From the NCBI RefSeq assembly GCF_002234595.1, contig NZ_NMUL01000023.1, positions 248,001 to 312,000 of the forward strand: a DNA stretch of 64,000 nucleotides, in the 5' to 3' direction. The notes beneath the pieces were generated by a model. It was not told where the DNA came from. It ran no database searches and worked only from the letters and a program-made list of their open reading frames with translations. This stretch comes from Amycolatopsis vastitatis. GTDB taxonomy: Bacteria; Actinomycetota; Actinomycetes; Mycobacteriales; Pseudonocardiaceae. Made by a program: the position numbers and the translations under genes. Positions 50,090 through 59,809 of the stretch are shown here, in pieces; the first letter of the stretch is position 1, and each line of letters begins with the position of its first letter.

Positions 50090-52432
50090 GTGCGAATCGC
50101 GGTCATCGGTGGCGGCCCGGCGGGTCTGTACTTCGCCGCGCTCGTGAAACAGCTCGGTCCGGGCCACGACATCACCGTCTGGGAGCGCAACGCGCCGGAC
50201 GACACCTTCGGGTTCGGCGTCGTGTTCTCCGACGAGACGCTCGGCGGCATCGAGCACGCCGACGCGGCGGTGCACGACGCGATGCGGGCGGAGTTCGCGC
50301 GCTGGGACGACATCGACGTCCACTACCGCGGCACGGTCACCACCTCGGGCGGGCACGGCTTCGCGGCGATGAGCCGCAAGCGCCTGCTCGGCATCCTCCA
50401 GAGCCGCTGCGCCGAACTCGGCGTCGGGCTGCACTTCCGGGAGGAAGCACCGGCCGACCTGTCGGGGTACGACCTGGTCGTCGCCGCCGACGGCGTCAAC
50501 TCGGCGATGCGGGCCCGGTACGCCGAGACGTTCCGCCCGAGCGTCGAGACCCGCCGGTGCCGGTACATCTGGCTCGGTACGGACCTGGTCTTCGACGCCT
50601 TCAAGTTCTACGTCCTCGAGACGCCGGCCGGGATCATGCAGATCCACGGCTACCCGTACGGCCGCGACGGCAGCACGTTCATCCTGGAGGTCCAGGAGGA
50701 TGTCTGGCAGCGGTCGTTCGGGCCGATCGCGGCGGCGTCGCTGCCGCCAGGGCAGAGCGACGAGAAGTCGATCGCGCTGATCCGCGAGCTGTGCGCCGAC
50801 GTCCTGGGCGGGCACCGGATCATGGCGAACAACTCGAAGTGGGTCTCGTTCGGCACGGTCCGGTGCGAGACGTGGGTGCACGACAACGTCGTCCTCCTCG
50901 GCGACGCCGCGCACACCGCGCACTTCTCGATCGGCTCGGGCACGAAGCTGGCCATGGAGGACGCCCTCGCGCTGGCCGCCTGCCTGCACGAAAACGAAGG
51001 CGTCGCGGCGGCCTTGAAAGCCTACGAGCTGGAACGGCGACCGGTCGTCACGTCGACGCAGCGCGCGGCGCAGGCGAGCCTGGAGTGGTTCGAGAACATC
51101 GCGCAGTACGCCCACCAGGAGCCGCCGCAGTTCGCGTTCAACATCCTCACGCGCAGCCGCCGCGTCACCTACGACAACCTGCGCCTGCGCGATCCCGAGT
51201 TCGCGGCCGAGCTCGACCACTGGTTCGCCCGCTCGCTCGGGACGACGTCGCGGCCGCCGATGTTCCAGCCGTTCAAGCTCGGCTCGCTGGAACTGCCGAA
51301 CCGGATCATCGTGTCCCCGATGGACATGTACTCCGCGGTGGACGGCGCGCCGGGCGACTTCCACCTGGTGCACCTGGGCAGCAAGGCACTCGGCGGCGCC
51401 GGGCTGGTGATGACCGAGATGGTCTGCGTCTCCCCCGAAGGCCGGATCACGCCCGGCTGCGGCGGGCTGTACACGCCGGAGCAGGAAGCGGCGTGGAAGC
51501 GGATCGTCGACTTCGTCCACGCGCAGACGCCCGCGCGGATCGGTGTCCAGTTGGGACACTCCGGCCGCAAGGGTTCGACGAAGCTCATGTGGGACGGTAT
51601 CGACGAACCACTACCTTCGGGAAATTGGGAGGTATGCGCCCCCTCGGCGCTGCCGTACTCCGAGCGGAACCAGGTCCCGCGCGAACTGTCCACAACGGAC
51701 CTGGCGGAGATCCGCTCGCAATTCGTCGCCTGTGCCGAAGCCGCCGCCCGGGCCGGGTTCGACGTCCTCGAACTGCACTGCGCCCACGGCTATCTGCTGT
51801 CGTCGTTCCTCTCGCCGCTGACCAACCACCGCACGGATTCCTACGGCGGCTCGCTCGAGAACCGGCTGCGGTTCCCCTTGGAGGTCTTCGACGCGGTCCG
51901 TGCGGCCTGGCCCGCCGAACGGCCGATGACCGTCCGGATCTCGGCGACCGACTGGTGCGAGGGTGGCATCGACGCCGACGACGCCGTCGAGATCGCGCGG
52001 GCGTTCGCCGCCCACGGCGCCGCGGGCATCGACGTCTCGACCGGCCAGGTCGTCAGCGAGGAAAGCCCGCAGTACGGCCGCAGCTACCAGACACCGTACG
52101 CCGACCGGATCCGCAACGAAATCGGCGAGGAGTACGGGATCGCGGTGATCGCGGTCGGCGCGATTTCGTCGTACGACGACGTCAATTCGCTCATCCTGGC
52201 CGGCCGCGCGGACCTCTGCGCGCTCGGCCGCACGCACCTCTACGATCCACAGTGGACGTTGCACGCCGCGGCCGAGCAGGGCTACCCGATGGCGTGGCCG
52301 AAGCCGTTCGCCGCGGGCAGCCGCAAGCCGCAGACGGGCCGCTCCGACGGGCCGGAGCCACGTCTCGACCTCGTCCGGTCAGGTCCGGCCGGGACCGCCC
52401 ATGCCCGTTGGCGACCAGGAGCTTCGTCATGA
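50090..52432 (+). CDS. Bifunctional aryl-CoA (salicylyl/anthraniloyl-CoA) monooxygenase/oxidoreductase
   Basis: 780 residues from GTG 50090. No ribosome site is seen, so it may be leaderless. Residues 1-370 are a flavin monooxygenase: IAVIGGGPAGLYFA (3-16) and GDAAHTAHFSIGSGTKLAMEDA (about 274). From about 390 an Old Yellow Enzyme domain follows: LGSLELPNRIIVSPMDMYS, GVQLGHSGRKGS, LELHCAHGYLLSSFLSPL and YGGSLENRLRF. This fusion is the layout of 2-aminobenzoyl-CoA monooxygenase/reductase and salicylyl-CoA 5-hydroxylase, which hydroxylate and partly reduce the ring of a CoA-activated aromatic acid. RidA next door favours the amino substrate. No CoA ligase is seen nearby. Followed by an ATGA-coupled acyl-CoA dehydrogenase. 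Confidence 0.92.
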   Translation: MRIAVIGGGPAGLYFAALVKQLGPGHDITVWERNAPDDTFGFGVVFSDETLGGIEHADAAVHDAMRAEFARWDDIDVHYRGTVTTSGGHGFAAMSRKRLLGILQSRCAELGVGLHFREEAPADLSGYDLVVAADGVNSAMRARYAETFRPSVETRRCRYIWLGTDLVFDAFKFYVLETPAGIMQIHGYPYGRDGSTFILEVQEDVWQRSFGPIAAASLPPGQSDEKSIALIRELCADVLGGHRIMANNSKWVSFGTVRCETWVHDNVVLLGDAAHTAHFSIGSGTKLAMEDALALAACLHENEGVAAALKAYELERRPVVTSTQRAAQASLEWFENIAQYAHQEPPQFAFNILTRSRRVTYDNLRLRDPEFAAELDHWFARSLGTTSRPPMFQPFKLGSLELPNRIIVSPMDMYSAVDGAPGDFHLVHLGSKALGGAGLVMTEMVCVSPEGRITPGCGGLYTPEQEAAWKRIVDFVHAQTPARIGVQLGHSGRKGSTKLMWDGIDEPLPSGNWEVCAPSALPYSERNQVPRELSTTDLAEIRSQFVACAEAAARAGFDVLELHCAHGYLLSSFLSPLTNHRTDSYGGSLENRLRFPLEVFDAVRAAWPAERPMTVRISATDWCEGGIDADDAVEIARAFAAHGAAGIDVSTGQVVSEESPQYGRSYQTPYADRIRNEIGEEYGIAVIAVGAISSYDDVNSLILAGRADLCALGRTHLYDPQWTLHAAAEQGYPMAWPKPFAAGSRKPQTGRSDGPEPRLDLVRSGPAGTAHARWRPGASS

Positions 52433-53589
52433 CCTTCAGCCTGGACCCGTCTCAGCAGGCGTTCGCCGCCGAAGTGCGACGGCTGGCGACCGAGCAGCTG
52501 CTCCCCCTCGCCGAGTCCGGTGTGGAGGGTGCGGTGAACCGCCCGCTGCTCAAGGCGATGGGCGCGCTCGGCCTGCTCGCACGGCTGTTTCCCGGAGTCG
52601 CTTCGGGGAAGCCGACGAGGCAAGCGGCCGCGACGGACCTGTGCATCCTGCGCGAGAACCTCGCCACGGTGAGCACCGAGGCTGAGACGGCGCTGGCGTT
52701 GCAGGGCTTGGGAAGCTACCCGGTCCTCCAGTCCGGACAGGACGAACAGGTGGCGCGGTGGCTGCCCGCGGTGGCGGCGGGCGACGCGGTGGCGGCGTTC
52801 GCGCTGACCGAGCCGGACGCCGGTTCCGATGCGGCGGCGCTGTCGCTGGCGGCGGAACGCGACGGCGACGGCTGGCGCCTCACCGGCGAAAAGATGTGGA
52901 TCTCCAACGCTCCCGAAGCCGACTTCTACACGGTGTTCGCGCGCACGACACCGGACGCGGGTTCCCGCGGGGTGAGCGCGTTCGTCGTCCCCGCCGACCG
53001 GCCCGGCCTCGGCGGCGAGCACCTGGACCTGGTCAGCCCCCACCCGATCGGCACGGTCACCTTCGACGGCGTCGAGGTCCGGCGCGAGGAGCTGCTCGGC
53101 GAGGAGAACCGCGGTTTCGCCGTGGCGATGCGGACGCTGGACCTGTTCCGCCCGAGCGTCGGCGCGTTCGCGGTCGGCATGGCCCAGGCGGCGCTGGACG
53201 CCACGGTCGCGCACACCGGCTCGCGCGAAGCCTTCGGTGGCCCGTTGATCAAGCAGCAAGCGGTGGCCCACGCACTGGCCGAAATGGCGACGCGCACCGA
53301 AGCGGCGCGGCTGCTGGTCTACGCGGCCGCGAGCGCGTACGACGCGGGCGAGCAGAACCTCGGCGGCCGGGCGGCGATGGCGAAGCTGTTCGCGACGGAG
53401 GCGGCCCAGTTCGTCGTCGACTCGGCAGTCCAGCTCCACGGTGCCCGCGCGTTGCGACGCGGGCACCTGCTGGAGCACCTGTACCGCGAGGTCCGGGCGC
53501 CACGCATCTACGAAGGCGCGTCGGAAATCCAGCGGACGATCATCGCCCGCTGGCTGGCTTCGGCTTCCGGTCGAGCCACCACTGGCTGA
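52429..53589 (+). CDS. Acyl-CoA dehydrogenase
   Basis: 386 residues; ATG 52429 overlaps the preceding stop (ATGA), AGGAG upstream. Family motifs: FALTEPDAGSDAAAL and WRLTGEKMWISNAPEADFYTVFARTT in the middle, then REAFGGPLIKQQAVAH and YEGASEIQRTIIARWLA at the end. FAD-dependent alpha,beta-oxidation of an acyl-CoA, electrons to ETF. Catalytic Glu expected in the IYEG segment. Coupled to the aryl-CoA enzyme, it probably handles a ring-derived or ring-reduced CoA intermediate. Its 3' end overlaps the convergent DUF2306 gene by 50 bases. Confidence 0.93.
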   Translation: MTFSLDPSQQAFAAEVRRLATEQLLPLAESGVEGAVNRPLLKAMGALGLLARLFPGVASGKPTRQAAATDLCILRENLATVSTEAETALALQGLGSYPVLQSGQDEQVARWLPAVAAGDAVAAFALTEPDAGSDAAALSLAAERDGDGWRLTGEKMWISNAPEADFYTVFARTTPDAGSRGVSAFVVPADRPGLGGEHLDLVSPHPIGTVTFDGVEVRREELLGEENRGFAVAMRTLDLFRPSVGAFAVGMAQAALDATVAHTGSREAFGGPLIKQQAVAHALAEMATRTEAARLLVYAAASAYDAGEQNLGGRAAMAKLFATEAAQFVVDSAVQLHGARALRRGHLLEHLYREVRAPRIYEGASEIQRTIIARWLASASGRATTG

Positions 53590-54229
53590 GCAGCAGCAAC
53601 GTCAGGACGCTCAGCACGCCGGAAACCGTCGCGGCACTCAGGATCATCTGGGTTTTGTCGTCGATCCGGGGCATGACGAGCAAAAACCCGAGCGGCGAGA
53701 GAGCCCGCGTCATCAGGGTGTGCATGGTCATCGCGAAACTGCGGATCATCCACTTCCGGTGGTCGGCGAACCGCCGCTGCCGCCCTGCCCGCCAGCCGGC
53801 CACGGTGAAGCAGAGCCACAACAGCGCGGCGACGACGTCGATCGCGGCGACGACCGGCCCGAACGGGCTCACCGCACCGATGGTGGCCGCCACCACGGCG
53901 GCGGGAATCGCTCCGGCGAAGACGTAGACCCGCCCGATCCGCCGGTGCGCGACCGGGTGCGTCCGCCGCAGCCACGGCCAGATCTGCAGGATGACGCCGA
54001 CGATGGCGATGGTCCCGAAGAAGATGTGCGCGAGGAGCAACCAGTAGTGCGCGGCGAATCCGGGCGGCGCGGGAACGCGCGACCGCGCCGGATCCAGCGT
54101 GAGGTAAGGCGGCACGGAGTAGGCGAGGAACACGGCGACGACGAGCGCGAGCGGCGCCACCCAAGGTCGCCGCCACCACTTCGGCGCCGTTCCGGCCGGT
54201 ACGGGTCTGCTCTCGGTCTGGACGGTCAC
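53540..54229 (-). CDS. DUF2306 membrane protein
   Basis: 229 residues from ATG 54229. Six hydrophobic segments, for example VAPLALVVAVFLAYSVPPYL, HYWLLLAHIFFGTIAIVGVILQIWPWL and VVAAIDVVAALLWLCFTVAG. HRRIGRVYVFAGAIPAA and FADHRKWMIRSFAMTMHTLMTR are typical of the DUF2306 family, which may bind heme through its histidines. Function unknown. Confidence 0.87.
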   Translation of the reverse strand: MTVQTESRPVPAGTAPKWWRRPWVAPLALVVAVFLAYSVPPYLTLDPARSRVPAPPGFAAHYWLLLAHIFFGTIAIVGVILQIWPWLRRTHPVAHRRIGRVYVFAGAIPAAVVAATIGAVSPFGPVVAAIDVVAALLWLCFTVAGWRAGRQRRFADHRKWMIRSFAMTMHTLMTRALSPLGFLLVMPRIDDKTQMILSAATVSGVLSVLTLLLLSQWWLDRKPKPASGR

Positions 54230-54289
54230 GGTTACCCCCCGGGGTCGGCTTTCCGTCCGACGCTAGGGAAAGCCCCCGGGAGGAACCAT

Positions 54290-54325
54290 GGGGTGAGCCA
54301 CCGCCACCGTGGTGGGGCTCACCCC
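54290..54325 (-). terminator. Stem-loop after the GH1 operon
   Basis: Perfect 10-bp outer stem GGGGTGAGCC / GGCTCACCCC with a smaller inner pairing (CCACC/GGTGG). It lies just past the beta-glucosidase stop at 54334 on the minus strand and before the DUF2306 start. GC-rich with no U tract, as is usual for actinomycete terminators. Confidence 0.65.
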
Positions 54326-54333
54326 ACCGCCGT

Positions 54334-55737
54334 TCAGCTGCCTCGCACCCGCCGAACGGTGTCGCGGTAGAAGTACCCGCTCTGCTTGATCGTCCGCTGC
54401 TGCGTCTCGTAGTCCACCCGGATCAGCCCGAACCGCTTCGCGTACCCGTAGGCCCACTCGAAGTTGTCCAAAAGGGACCAGGCGAAGTACCCGCGGACAT
54501 CCGCCCCCGCCTGGCGGGCCGCCGCGACGGCCGCGATGTGCGATGCCAGGTACGCCGTGCGTGAGTCGTCGCGGACGAAGCCCGTCGAGTCCGGGTCGTC
54601 CTCGAACGCCGAGCCGTTTTCCGTGATGTACATCGGGAGCCCCGGGTAGTCACGACCCAGCCGTGTCAGCAGCTCCGTGAACTTGCCCGGCAGGATCTCC
54701 CAGCCCATCGCCGTCGTCGGCTCGCCGAACGGGATCGCCCGCGATGCCGGGACGCCGTCCGCGTCCACCGACAGGCCGTGCTCGTCCACGCCCGAGAACT
54801 GCTGGCCGAAGTAGTAGTTGACGCCGAGGAAGTCCAGCGGGGACGAAATGGCCGCCAGATCGCCGTCCTGGATCGGAAGGCGCACCCCACGCGAAGCGAG
54901 GTCGTCGACGACGTCCGCCGGGTAGCGGCCGTGGACCAGTGGGTCCAGGTAGATCCGGACCCCGAGGCCGTCCGCCTGACGCGCCGCGCGGGTGTCCTCC
55001 GGGGAGTCCGTCGCCGGGTCGGCCGTGCTCATGTTGAGCGTGATGCCGAACTGCGTGTCCGCCGGAGCCGCCTCCCGCATCCGCTGCACCGCGAGCCCGT
55101 GCCCGAGCAGCAGGTGGTGCACCGCGTGCAAGCCGGCCGCGAAGTCACGGCGTCCCGGCGCCATCACGCCGTGGACGTACCCGTGCATCGCCGAGCACCA
55201 CGGCTCGTTCAGCGTCGTCCAGTGCCGCACCCGATCTTTCAACCGGTCGAACACCAGCATCGCGTAGTCCGCGAACCGGTACGCCGTGTCGCGCGCCGGC
55301 CAGCCGCCCGCGTCCTCCAGCTCCTGCGGGAGGTCCCAGTGGTAGAGCGTCGGCCACGGCGTGATGCCGCGGCTCAGCGTTTCGTCGACCAGCCGGTCGT
55401 AGAAACCGATTCCCGCTTCGTTGACGCCGCCGCTTCCGCGCGGCTGAACTCGCGGCCACGCCACGGAAAACCGATAGGTGTCCGCACCCAGTTCGCCCAC
55501 CAACGCGACGTCCGACGGCATCCGGTGGTAGTGGTCGCACGCCACGTCCCCGTTGTCGTTGTTGTCGATCGCCCACGGCTCCTTGCAGAAAGTGTCCCAA
55601 ATGGACGGTGTCCGGCCGTCCTCGGAGACCGCGCCTTCGATCTGGTACGCGGCGGTCGCCACGCCCCAGCGGAAGTCCGGCGGCAGGGTGTCGATCAGCG
55701 CCTGCTGCTCGGCGGTCACGGCTGTGGTCTCGGTCAA
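54334..55737 (-). CDS. GH1 beta-glucosidase
   Basis: 467 residues from TTG 55737, preceded by GGAGGAG at correct spacing (a GTG at codon 7 is the alternative). FRWGVATAAYQIEGA at the start, acid/base Glu in TLNEPW, nucleophile in MYITENGSAF, and FAWSLLDNFEWAYGY near the end: all GH1 hallmarks. No signal peptide, so it acts in the cytoplasm on sugars brought in by the transporter encoded upstream in the same operon, releasing glucose from beta-glucosides or cello-oligosaccharides. Confidence 0.95.
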   Translation of the reverse strand: MTETTAVTAEQQALIDTLPPDFRWGVATAAYQIEGAVSEDGRTPSIWDTFCKEPWAIDNNDNGDVACDHYHRMPSDVALVGELGADTYRFSVAWPRVQPRGSGGVNEAGIGFYDRLVDETLSRGITPWPTLYHWDLPQELEDAGGWPARDTAYRFADYAMLVFDRLKDRVRHWTTLNEPWCSAMHGYVHGVMAPGRRDFAAGLHAVHHLLLGHGLAVQRMREAAPADTQFGITLNMSTADPATDSPEDTRAARQADGLGVRIYLDPLVHGRYPADVVDDLASRGVRLPIQDGDLAAISSPLDFLGVNYYFGQQFSGVDEHGLSVDADGVPASRAIPFGEPTTAMGWEILPGKFTELLTRLGRDYPGLPMYITENGSAFEDDPDSTGFVRDDSRTAYLASHIAAVAAARQAGADVRGYFAWSLLDNFEWAYGYAKRFGLIRVDYETQQRTIKQSGYFYRDTVRRVRGS

Positions 55738-55778
55738 GGCGGCTCTCCTCCAGAGGTACCGGACAGGATGGACGGCGT

Positions 55779-56771
55779 TCAGGGAGCGGCGACGGGGTGC
55801 AGCCAGCACGCCACCTCGCGCGCCGGGTCGCCGGGCGTTCCCAGCAGCGGCACGCGGTCGGGGCACGGTTCGAAGGCCTTGGGGCACCGCGGGTGGAACG
55901 CGCAGCCGGACGGCATCCCGCGCGTGTCCGGCGGAGATCCGGGGATCCCGGACAGCTCGCGCCGCGGCCCCCGCAGCGCGGGGAACGAGTTCAGCAAGCC
56001 GTGGCTGTACGGGTGCAGCGCGTCCCGGTAGAGGTCGGCCGCCGGCGCCTGCTCGACGATCCGGCCGCCGTACATGATCGCGATCCGGTCGGAGAACTCC
56101 ACCAGCAGCGAAAGGTCGTGCGTGATGAACAGGACCGAAAAGCCCAGCCGCTCCCGCAGTTCCACGAGCTGGCCGAGGATCTGCCGCTGCATCACGACGT
56201 CGAGCGCGGTGGTCGGCTCGTCCATGATGACCACGCGCGGTTCCAGTGCGAGCGCCATCGCGATCATCACGCGCTGCCGCATGCCACCGGACAGCTGGTG
56301 CGGGTACGCCTCCAGCCGGTCGGCCGAGATGCCGACGAGCTTGAGCAGGTCTTTCGCGCGCGCGACGCGGCCCGCTTTCGTCGACCGCGGTTCGTGGGCC
56401 TTGATGACGTCGACCAGCTGCGTGACCACCTTGTGCACCGGGTTCAGCGAGTTCATCGCGCCCTGGAACACGAGGGACGTCTCCGCCCAGCGGAAGTCCC
56501 GCAGCTGCTTGTCCGTCAGCTTCAGCACGTCGTAAGGCTCGCCGTCCGCGGGGTGGTAGATCACCTCGCCACCGCGGATGACGCCCGGTGGCGCGAGCAG
56601 CCGCGTCAGCCCGTAGGCCAAAGTGGACTTGCCGCTGCCGCTTTCCCCGGCCAGGCCGAGGACTTCGCCGCGGTGCAGCGTCAGGTGCACATCCCGGACC
56701 GCGCGCACGGCCTCGGCGCCGACGCCGTAGTCGACGTCCAGGCCCTTGATCTCCAGCACCGGGTCCATCAT
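55779..56771 (-). CDS. Oligopeptide/oligosaccharide-type ABC transporter ATPase (DppD/OppD-like)
   Basis: 330 residues; ATG 56771 overlaps the permease stop, GGGAGGAAC upstream. Walker A GESGSGKS, signature HQLSGGMRQRV, Walker B VVIMDEPTTALD, His-switch ITHDLSLL. The C-terminal cysteine-rich tail (CAFHPRCPKAFEPCPDRVPL...CWLH) is the oligo_HPY zinc/FeS-like motif typical of the Opp/Dpp group. One of two ATPases of the operon; with the second it powers the permease pair. The GH1 gene suggests beta-glucoside oligosaccharides as cargo rather than peptides. Confidence 0.93.
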   Translation of the reverse strand: MMDPVLEIKGLDVDYGVGAEAVRAVRDVHLTLHRGEVLGLAGESGSGKSTLAYGLTRLLAPPGVIRGGEVIYHPADGEPYDVLKLTDKQLRDFRWAETSLVFQGAMNSLNPVHKVVTQLVDVIKAHEPRSTKAGRVARAKDLLKLVGISADRLEAYPHQLSGGMRQRVMIAMALALEPRVVIMDEPTTALDVVMQRQILGQLVELRERLGFSVLFITHDLSLLVEFSDRIAIMYGGRIVEQAPAADLYRDALHPYSHGLLNSFPALRGPRRELSGIPGSPPDTRGMPSGCAFHPRCPKAFEPCPDRVPLLGTPGDPAREVACWLHPVAAP

Positions 56772-57751
56772 GGCCGTTCCTCCCGCCCGAGCACGGGCGT
56801 GAAGCCCACGCGCATCCGATGCGTCCGCCCGTCGGCGCCCTTGACACGCGCCTTGCCGCTGCCGCGCAGCCGCGGGCTGACGAACTCGTCGATGCCGAAG
56901 TTGAGCAGGGACAGCGCCGTGCCGAGGATGGCGATCGCCAGCCCGGCCGGCACGAACCACCACCACGCGCCCTGGGCGAGGGCCTGCTGGCTCTGCGCCC
57001 AGAACAGGATCGTGCCCCAGTTCCAGTTGGACAGTCCGGAGACGCCGACGAACGCGAGCGTGATCTCCGACATCACCGCGAAGATCACCGTGCCGACGAA
57101 GCTGGACGCGATCACCGCGGTCAGGTTCGGCAGGATCTCGAAGAAGATGATCCGCCACGTCGATTCGCCGGTCGCCCGCGCCGCCTCGACGTATTCGCGG
57201 CCCCGCAACGAGAGCGTCTGTGCTCGCAGGACTCGCGCACCCCACGCCCACGACGTGAAGCCGATGATCACCGCCACCAGGATGTCGCCGCCGGTGGGGA
57301 CCGCGCTGCCGATGATGATGATCAGCGGCAGGGCGGGAATCACGAGGAACACATTGGACAGTGCGGACAGGCCCTCCCCCGGCGTGCCGCCGAGGTACCC
57401 GGACGTCACGCCGACGATCACCGCGAGGATCGTCGCCGCGATCCCGGCGGCCAGCCCGACCAGCATGACGCTGCGCGTGCCGACCACGACCTGGCTGAAG
57501 ATGTCCTGGCCGAGGTGGGTGGTGCCGAACCAGTGCCGCGCCGACGGCGACTGCAGCAGGTCGCTGCTGCGCGCCGACGGGTCGTACGGCGCGATCCAGT
57601 CCCCGATGACCGCGATCACCAGGAAGAAGACGATGACGGCGAGCCCGGTGACCGTCTTGCCGCCGGTCAGGAACCGGAAGCGGCGCCGTCGCGCGACCGC
57701 TTCGAGCGGGAGGGCCTGGGCGGCCTTGACGTCCGCCGCGGGTACGGCCAT
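56768..57751 (-). CDS. ABC transporter permease (DppC-like)
   Basis: 327 residues from ATG 57751. N-terminal membrane span TVTGLAVIVFFLVIAVIGDWIAPYDP, then HWFGTTHLGQDIFSQVVVGTRSVMLVG (typical of DppC), and the EAA loop EYVEAARATGESTWRIIFFEILPNL. About six membrane helices. Forms the membrane channel with the DppB-like partner encoded one base upstream. Confidence 0.93.
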   Translation of the reverse strand: MAVPAADVKAAQALPLEAVARRRRFRFLTGGKTVTGLAVIVFFLVIAVIGDWIAPYDPSARSSDLLQSPSARHWFGTTHLGQDIFSQVVVGTRSVMLVGLAAGIAATILAVIVGVTSGYLGGTPGEGLSALSNVFLVIPALPLIIIIGSAVPTGGDILVAVIIGFTSWAWGARVLRAQTLSLRGREYVEAARATGESTWRIIFFEILPNLTAVIASSFVGTVIFAVMSEITLAFVGVSGLSNWNWGTILFWAQSQQALAQGAWWWFVPAGLAIAILGTALSLLNFGIDEFVSPRLRGSGKARVKGADGRTHRMRVGFTPVLGREERP

Positions 57752-57752
57752 G

Positions 57753-58729
<977 letters not shown>

Positions 58730-58733
<4 letters not shown>

Positions 58734-59806
58734 CGGGCGGCTCCGTCGTAGAGCCAGCACGCGGCCCAGTGCCCGGGCGCGTCGCCGACGTCGAACCGCG
58801 GTGGCAGGTCGGTCTTGCAGCGCTCCATCACAACCGGGCAGCGCGGGTGGAACCGGCAGCCGGGCGGCGGGTCGAGCAGGCTCGGCGGTTCACCGGACCC
58901 GCGTTCGGCCGGCGTCTCTCCGGGTTCGCCGCCGCCCGCGATCCGGTCCGGGTCGGGGGCGGATTCGATGAGCAGCCGGGTGTAGGGGTGCGCCGGCCGC
59001 TGCGTGATGGTCTCGCTGTCGCCGCCCTCGACCATCCGGCCCGCGTACATCACCATCGTCTCGTCGGCGAAGTAGCGGGCGGACGCGATGTCGTGCGTGA
59101 TGTACAGGATCGCCAGGTGCAGGCGCTCCTTGAGGTCCCGCAGCAGGTTCAGCACGCCGAGCCGGATGGAGACGTCCAACATGGACACCGGTTCGTCGGC
59201 CAGCAGCGCCTTCGGGTCGGCGCCGAGGGCCCGCGCGATCGCGACGCGCTGGCGCTGTCCGCCGGACAGCTCGTGCGGGAACTTGTCGATGTAGCGCCCG
59301 GGCGGGGTCAGCTGGACGCGGGAAAGCAGCTCGTGCAGCGACTTCTCGAGGTCGTCACCCGCCCGGCCGTGGATCTTCAGTGCCCGCGTCAGGTGGTAGC
59401 GCACGGTGTGCACCGGGTTCAGCGACGCGAACGGGTCCTGGAAGATCATCTGGACCCGGCGGGCGTAAGCGCGGAACGCCTTGCCGTGCTTGACGTTCAC
59501 GGTCTCGCCGTGCAGCCGGATCTCGCCGCCGGTGCGCGGGTAGAGGCCCGCGAGCAGCCGTGCGACCGTCGACTTGCCCGAGCCGGACTCGCCGACCAAC
59601 GCGGTGACGCGGCCGCGCCGGAGCGTCAAGGTCACGTCGTCTACGGCCTGGATACCGCGCCGCGGCCCGGTCAGTGCGGCACGCCCACGCCGTCGGACGG
59701 GAAAGTGCTTCGTGAGGCCCGTTGCCTCCAGGACCACGGGGAGGGCCCCCTCCGACCCGACGGCGGTGGGGTCGGAGGGGTCCTTCGTCGCCACTGATTC
59801 CGCCAT
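58730..59806 (-). CDS. Oligopeptide/oligosaccharide-type ABC transporter ATPase (DppF/OppF-like)
   Basis: 358 residues from ATG 59806, only three bases after the binding-protein stop and without a ribosome site. A GTG at 59737 (GGAGG upstream) would remove 23 residues that are mostly encoded by a stem-loop and may be the true start. Walker A GESGSGKS, signature HELSGGQRQRV, Walker B ALLADEPVSMLD, ITHDIASA, and the C-terminal CRFHPRCPVVMERCKTDLPP oligo_HPY motif. Partner of the DppD-like ATPase. Confidence 0.9.
59747..59780. other. 12-bp stem-loop between binding-protein and ATPase genes
   Basis: CCCCTCCGACCC pairs perfectly with GGGTCGGAGGGG around a 10-base loop. It sits directly after the gene for the solute-binding protein. 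Such hairpins commonly stabilise the upstream mRNA or reduce downstream expression, giving more binding protein than transporter. If the annotated ATG is right, it is translated as the first part of the ATPase. Confidence 0.6.
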
Positions 59807-59809
59807 CGA

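Noticed and set aside
55738..56847. N-terminal extension of the GH1 enzyme as an 837-residue protein
   Set aside because: The extension is an out-of-frame shadow of the ABC ATPase gene; TTG 55737 has a good ribosome site.
59748..59779. Rho-independent terminator ending the transport operon after the binding protein
   Set aside because: The downstream genes are tightly packed and of one function; the hairpin more likely tunes expression than ends it.
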